This document shows positions 6,086 through 9,275 of a stretch of DNA of 9,275 bases, in pieces. Source of the stretch: Lachnospiraceae bacterium (GTDB taxonomy: Bacteria > Bacillota > Clostridia > Lachnospirales > Lachnospiraceae); contig JAGAEH010000125.1 in assembly GCA_017613225.1 (NCBI GenBank), forward strand, positions 1 through 9,275, read 5' to 3'. How positions within the stretch are numbered: the stretch's first letter is position 1; the number at the start of each line of letters is the position of its first letter. A model generated the notes under the pieces. The model was not told where the DNA came from and searched no databases. It saw only the letters and a list, made by a program, of their open reading frames with translations. The position numbers and the translations under genes are program-made.

Positions 6086-6850
6086 TTAATATCTTTTTGA
6101 AATAATCCTGTGATATACCGCCCGCAGCAGCAGGCCGGCCAGCCAGGTGGCCAGGGCGATCCCCGCCAGGATGCACCAGCCGATCCCCCAGCCCCAGTTC
6201 AGAAAACCGTACCAGTCGTTGGAGCCCTGCAGGGTCCATTTGCCGTTGATCAGGATGTTGGCGCTGTAGAAGGCGGCATAGAGGATGACCGGAAGGATGG
6301 GCAGCAGCGTCTCCCCAAAGGAGAGCCTGTCCTTTCCGGGCAGCAGGAAGAAGCCGATGACGGACAGCAGGGGGAAGGCCAGATGGTACATGAAATTGGT
6401 ACCGGCGTAGAGCTTGCTGAAGCCGTAGAGCGGCAAAAAGAACAGGGCGACGGTCAGGAAGGTGGTGAGGGCCATCACCGCGCCTACGAAGCGGAAGCGC
6501 AGGGCCCACCGGGCGATGGGACTGTCCGCGGGGGCTTCCCCATCGTTTTCGGACTGCACCGGCGTCCCGGCCTTCTCCGCACTTTCGGACTGCCCGGACA
6601 CGCGAGCCTTCTTGTTTCTCACAAAATACGAGATCAGGCAGCAGGCCGACGCAGCCCCCGCCGCCAGATTGGACAGGACCGTATAATAGCGCAGGTTGGT
6701 AAACCCGCGGGAAGTCAGAAAGCCTCCCCCGCTGCTTATGAAGCACAGCCTCGCCCAAACGATATAGACGCCCGCGGCGATCCCCGCCTCCAGCAACAGC
6801 CAGAGCAGTGTCATCTTTCCTGTATTCAACTGAGGTCTCTCTTCTCTCAT
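6086..6850 (-). CDS. Pr6Pr-like six-helix integral membrane protein
   Basis: A 254-residue protein with about six predicted membrane segments (near residues 12-34, 53-77, 118-140, 152-171, 182-202, 221-244). A hydrophilic loop at 79-113, rich in E, S, P and K, follows the second. LRYYTVLSN (53-61), the YHLAFPLLSV segment and the WGWGIGW (219-225) stretch recall the Pr6Pr family of uncharacterised bacterial membrane proteins. That assignment is from memory of family appearance. No catalytic motif was recognised and the function is unknown. The start has GGAGG 6 nt upstream. It is transcribed toward purC, with no terminator seen in the gap; purC has its own promoter. Confidence 0.85.
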   Translation of the reverse strand: MREERPQLNTGKMTLLWLLLEAGIAAGVYIVWARLCFISSGGGFLTSRGFTNLRYYTVLSNLAAGAASACCLISYFVRNKKARVSGQSESAEKAGTPVQSENDGEAPADSPIARWALRFRFVGAVMALTTFLTVALFFLPLYGFSKLYAGTNFMYHLAFPLLSVIGFFLLPGKDRLSFGETLLPILPVILYAAFYSANILINGKWTLQGSNDWYGFLNWGWGIGWCILAGIALATWLAGLLLRAVYHRIISKRY

Positions 6851-6868
6851 GTGCCGCCTCCGCTGTTC

Positions 6869-6897
6869 ATTATACCCGCTTCCGGCCGATGTGAAAA
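6869..6897 (-). promoter_or_regulatory. Predicted promoter of the membrane protein gene
   Basis: Minus strand: TTTTCA (6892-6897), 17 bp, TATAAT (6869-6874). The -35 lies inside the arm of short hairpin repeat copy 4. The leader would be only about 12 nt, with GGAGG at 6857-6861 almost at the 5' end. Confidence 0.6.
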
Positions 6898-6917
6898 GGG
6901 GACTGTTCTCTTTTCAC
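6891..6917 (+). repeat. Short hairpin repeat, copy 4
   Basis: A 27-nt palindrome. GTGAAAAG pairs perfectly with CTTTTCAC, and the core GGGACTGTTCT closes over a 3-nt loop. This is the best-paired copy. Its left arm overlaps the -35 of the divergent membrane protein gene. Confidence 0.8.
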
Positions 6918-6923
6918 CTTCGG

Positions 6924-6950
6924 CGCACACAGGGACGGTCCTTTTGTGTC
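6924..6950 (+). repeat. Short hairpin repeat, copy 5
   Basis: Core GGGACGGTCCT. The outer arms GCACAC and TTTGTGT pair with a single internal mismatch and wobbles. It directly abuts copy 6. Confidence 0.75.
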
Positions 6951-6977
6951 AGCACACGGGGACGGTCCTTTTGTGTC
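6951..6977 (+). repeat. Short hairpin repeat, copy 6
   Basis: Core GGGACGGTCCT with arms like copy 5 and like the partial copy 1 at the window start. It is placed head-to-tail with copy 5 with no bases between the 27-nt units, just upstream of the promoter at 6989. Confidence 0.75.
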
Positions 6978-6988
6978 CTTCGAATCTC

Positions 6989-7017
6989 TTGAATCACCGG
7001 GGCAGCCTTGCTATAAT
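6989..7017 (+). promoter_or_regulatory. Sigma-A-type promoter of the peptidase gene
   Basis: TTGAAT (6989-6994), 17-bp spacer, TATAAT (7012-7017), with an extended -10 TG at 7009-7010. It is followed by a leader of about 50 nt to the start codon at 7076. It lies directly after the tandem short hairpins and diverges from the membrane protein promoter. Confidence 0.85.
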
Positions 7018-7075
7018 GGTTCTGCTGCCGTGACGATGCGGCAGTCCAATAGAAATACGAATACGGAGGCCTTTT

Positions 7076-8173
7076 ATGATCAACCCCGAACGACTTGTCC
7101 TGAACTTTTTAGACTACGTCCAGATCGACAGCGAGACCGGCCACGAAGGCGCCATGAGCGAGCGCCTGGCGGCGGATCTGACCGCCATGGGCCTGGAGGT
7201 CAAGACCTATGACGTGCCCGGCTACGAGGGCAAGAGCGTCCTGGCCAAGGTCCCCGGCACCACGGACGGCGAGCCGATCCTGCTCAACGCCCACATGGAC
7301 ACCGTAGTCCCCGGCATCGGCGTCAAGCCGGTGATCAGGGGCGACGTGATCTACAGCGACGGCACCACCGTGCTGGGCGGCGACGACAAGTCCGGCATCT
7401 GCGCCATTCTGGAGGCGGTGCGCTCCCTGCAGGAGGACGGCACGCCTCACCGCCCGCTGGAGATCTTCTTCTCCGTCGGCGAGGAGAGCGGTTTGAACGG
7501 CGCCAAGGCCTTCGACGATTATGATGCCATCGACAGCAAGGTGGTCTTCGTCTGCGATGCGGCCGGCGCCCCCGGCAGTCTGGTGCTCTCCGCGCCTCAC
7601 AGCGCGAAGATCATCGCGGTGATGCACGGCAAGAGCGCCCACGCCGGGCTGGAGCCCCAGAACGGCATCAACGCCATCCAGGTGATGGCAAAGGGCATCG
7701 CGAAGATGAACCTGCTTCGGGTGGACGAAGCCACCACCTGCAACATCGGCTCCATCCACACGGACTTCCCCACCAACATCGTACCCGACCGTTGCGAGAT
7801 CGCCGCGGAAGTGCGGGGCCAGACCGCTGAAAAGATGGAGGCCCAGGTGGACCACATGGTGGGCTGCCTGGAGGAGGCCGCCAAAGAGGCCGGCGCGGTG
7901 CTGGAGTGCGACGTGAAGAAATCCTACGGCGGCTATCTGCTGAGCGAGGAGGACCCCTACATCCAGATGACCAAGAAGGCCGTGGAAAAACTGGGGCTGC
8001 CCTGGCTGGCCACCCTGGGCGCCGGCGGATCCGACGCCTGCGTGCTGGTGCAGCACGGCATCACCCCCGTGGTGCTGGGCACCGGCATGACCAAGGTCCA
8101 TTCCACCCAGGAATCCCTGAAGGTGCAGGACCTGATCGACTTCGCCCGCCTGATCGAGGAACTGGCCAAATAA
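7076..8173 (+). CDS. M20-family metallopeptidase, peptidase T-like
   Basis: A 365-residue cytosolic two-zinc aminopeptidase-type hydrolase of the M20 family, closest in appearance to PepT-like tri/dipeptidases. Expected metal and catalytic residues are present: H73 and D75 (NAHMDTV), D103 (GGDD), the E136-E137 pair (SVGEESG), D161 and H342 (TKVHSTQES). H189 in GKSAHAG belongs to the dimerisation lid domain inserted in the middle (about 176-290). Length and domain order fit an intact enzyme. The start is set by GGAGG at 7065-7069, 6 nt before ATG. The exact substrate (tripeptide, dipeptide or other amide) cannot be read from the sequence. It is probably the first gene of a two-gene unit with the downstream amidinohydrolase, separated by 97 bp holding two short hairpins. 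Confidence 0.92.
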   Translation: MINPERLVLNFLDYVQIDSETGHEGAMSERLAADLTAMGLEVKTYDVPGYEGKSVLAKVPGTTDGEPILLNAHMDTVVPGIGVKPVIRGDVIYSDGTTVLGGDDKSGICAILEAVRSLQEDGTPHRPLEIFFSVGEESGLNGAKAFDDYDAIDSKVVFVCDAAGAPGSLVLSAPHSAKIIAVMHGKSAHAGLEPQNGINAIQVMAKGIAKMNLLRVDEATTCNIGSIHTDFPTNIVPDRCEIAAEVRGQTAEKMEAQVDHMVGCLEEAAKEAGAVLECDVKKSYGGYLLSEEDPYIQMTKKAVEKLGLPWLATLGAGGSDACVLVQHGITPVVLGTGMTKVHSTQESLKVQDLIDFARLIEELAK

Positions 8174-8176
8174 ACC

Positions 8177-8203
8177 GTGCATAAGGGACGTTTCTTTATA
8201 CAC
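8177..8203 (+). repeat. Short hairpin repeat, copy 7
   Basis: GTGCATAA pairs with TTATACAC (one mismatch), with core GGGACGTTTCT. It starts three bases after the peptidase stop codon. No T-run follows, so it is not a standard terminator. Confidence 0.8.
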
Positions 8204-8208
8204 GCGCC

Positions 8209-8235
8209 GTGCATAAGGGACGTTTCTCTATACAC
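8209..8235 (+). repeat. Short hairpin repeat, copy 8
   Basis: Same 27-nt unit as copy 7 with a single base difference in the right arm. Pairing extends outward by CC/GG (8207-8237). It lies 5 bp after copy 7 and 20 bp before the Shine-Dalgarno of the next gene. Confidence 0.8.
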
Positions 8236-8270
8236 GGTGATCGGCTCTCCTTCCCAAGGAGGAATAAGAC

Positions 8271-9047
8271 ATGAAAAAGTTTTCCCATGTGATCGTTAAG
8301 CGCCCCTGCCGCGCGCTGACCGAGGGCATCACCTCCGGACTCTATCCCGGAAAGCCCGACTACGAGCTGGCGCTGCGCCAGCACGACGCCTACATCGCTG
8401 CCTTAAAGCAGTGCGGCGTAGACGTGACCGTGCTTCCTGCGGACGAGGCCTATCCGGACTCCTGCTTCGTGGAGGATCCGGCCATCCTCACCCGGGCCTG
8501 CGCCGTCATCACCAATCCCGGCGCGCCTTCCCGCAAGGGCGAGACGCCGGCAATTCTGGAAGCGGTGCGGCAGTTCTACCCCGAAGATCAGATCGAGTTC
8601 ATCCGCGATCCCGGCACTTTAGAGGGCGGCGACGTGATGATGGTGGGCGACCACTTTTTCGTGGGCCGCTCCGCCCGTACCAACCAGGAAGGCATCCGCC
8701 AGTTCGCCGCCATCCTGGCCAAATACGGCATGACCTGCAGCGAAGTGCCGCTGACGGAAGTGCTGCACTTAAAGACCGGCGTCAACTATCTGGAAAACGG
8801 CAACATGCTGGTCTCCGGCGAGTTCGTGGACAAGCCGGACTTCGCGGCCTATCACCGCGTGCGGATCCCTGAGGATGAGGCCTACGCGGCCAACTGCATC
8901 TGGGTCAACGACACGGTGATCGTGCCTGAGGGCTATCCCGCCGTGCTGGCCGCGGTGCGGGGACTGGGCTACAGGACCCTGACCGTGGATACTTCCGAGT
9001 ACCGCAAGATCGACGGAGGCTTGAGCTGCCTGTCGCTGCGGTTCTGA
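8271..9047 (+). CDS. Dimethylargininase-like amidinohydrolase (DDAH / amidinotransferase superfamily)
   Basis: A 258-residue pentein-fold hydrolase that would convert N-methylated arginine or a related guanidino substrate to citrulline plus amine. Expected features are present: the PDSCFVEDPAIL segment (62-73) carrying the substrate-binding acids, EGGDV (118-122), R136 in a SARTNQEG segment, the catalytic histidine H166 in LHLKTG, and the nucleophile C253 in GGLSCLSLRF at the C-terminus. The length matches bacterial DDAH of about 255 residues. The start has AGGAGG at 8257-8262 with 8 nt spacing. Ornithine- or arginine-converting relatives cannot be fully excluded from sequence alone, although classical arginine deiminase is much longer. 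The 3' part of the gene is repeated downstream at 9122-9275. A terminator follows at 9082. Confidence 0.9.
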   Translation: MKKFSHVIVKRPCRALTEGITSGLYPGKPDYELALRQHDAYIAALKQCGVDVTVLPADEAYPDSCFVEDPAILTRACAVITNPGAPSRKGETPAILEAVRQFYPEDQIEFIRDPGTLEGGDVMMVGDHFFVGRSARTNQEGIRQFAAILAKYGMTCSEVPLTEVLHLKTGVNYLENGNMLVSGEFVDKPDFAAYHRVRIPEDEAYAANCIWVNDTVIVPEGYPAVLAAVRGLGYRTLTVDTSEYRKIDGGLSCLSLRF

Positions 9048-9081
9048 GGGTTCTGAAAAAGATCCTCCAAAATATAGGCAG

Positions 9082-9112
9082 CAGCCCCGGTCAAACCGGG
9101 GCTGTTCTTCTT
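9082..9112 (+). terminator. Intrinsic terminator after the amidinohydrolase gene
   Basis: CAGCCCCGG, loop TCAAA, CCGGGGCTG: a perfect GC-rich 9-bp stem (9082-9090 with 9096-9104) followed by the T-rich tract TTCTTCTT. It lies 35 bp past the stop codon. Confidence 0.9.
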
Positions 9113-9121
9113 AGATCCTTC

Positions 9122-9275
9122 GACTTCGCTGCCTATCACCGCGTGCAGATCCCTGAGGATGAGGCCTACGCGGCCAACTGCATCTGGGTCAACGATACGG
9201 TGATCGTGCCCGAGGGCTATCCCGCCGTACTGGCCGCGGTGCGGGACCTGGGCTACAGGATTCTGACCGTGGATA
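9122..9275 (+). pseudogene. 5'-truncated second copy of the amidinohydrolase 3' region (runs off window)
   Basis: Aligns without gaps to 8838-8991 (offset 284 bp) with 9 differences in 154 bases. It encodes the FAAYHRV...LTVD part of the enzyme (residue 190 onward). No start codon or ribosome binding site precedes it; the similarity begins 10 bases after the terminator. Of seven changed codons, four are synonymous, and six of nine changes are at third positions. It therefore diverged largely under coding constraint before or despite truncation. The C-terminal catalytic cysteine region would lie beyond the window, so its 3' end is not known. Confidence 0.85.

Noticed and set aside
6891..6977. 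CRISPR array
   Set aside because: Only three units, with spacings of 6 and 0 bp, so there are no spacers. The units are palindromic repeats found elsewhere too.
7109..8203. Long minus-strand frame opposite the peptidase gene
   Set aside because: Antisense shadow of a clear M20 peptidase. The composition is typical of shadow frames, rich in H, G, V and A.
8177..8235. Tandem terminators after the peptidase gene
   Set aside because: The hairpins are AT-rich, have no following T-run and match the dispersed repeat family. The true terminator of the unit is at 9082.

Overview
The window looks like chromosomal DNA from a GC-rich anaerobic Firmicute, most likely a gut Clostridia member of the Lachnospiraceae/Oscillospiraceae type. 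The reasons are an oxygen-sensitive glycyl radical enzyme with its radical-SAM activase, strong AGGAGG-type ribosome binding sites, sigma-A-like promoters and a Firmicute-like PurC. The species assignment is inference.

Layout. Positions 57-4100 (minus strand) hold a glycyl radical enzyme (GRE) of unassigned substrate and its activating enzyme, transcribed right to left. An AraC-family regulator (4128-5018) and purC (5067-5936) lie upstream on the same strand. A six-helix Pr6Pr-like membrane protein (6086-6850) is also on the minus strand. A divergent plus-strand unit starts from a good promoter at 6989-7017. It encodes an M20 peptidase T-like metallopeptidase (7076-8173) and a dimethylargininase-like amidinohydrolase (8271-9047), and ends at a clear terminator (9082-9112). 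After that a diverged second copy of the 3' part of the amidinohydrolase gene runs off the window.

The most unusual content is non-coding. (1) Three large foldback elements of about 150-190 bp (A 1012-1164, B 1236-1411, C 3842-4031) surround the GRE genes. B and C are inverted copies bracketing the GRE gene. They share an identical 31-nt apical segment, while their stems differ by compensatory base-pair changes. C fills almost the whole predicted 5' leader of the GRE mRNA, and B plus A fill the unusually long gap between GRE and activase. (2) Eight copies of a separate ~27-nt hairpin occur between genes, all in the same orientation. They share a core GGGAC(G/T)(G/T)T(T/C)CT, and their arms differ in sequence but stay largely complementary. 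They resemble REP-type elements, but no transposase is present here.

Working model: the AraC protein probably controls the GRE promoter next to it (-10 at 4053-4058, no clear -35), the activase installs the glycyl radical on G769 of the enzyme, and the foldback elements shape the polycistronic mRNA. PurC (purine synthesis), the membrane protein and the peptidase/amidinohydrolase unit appear to be unrelated neighbours.
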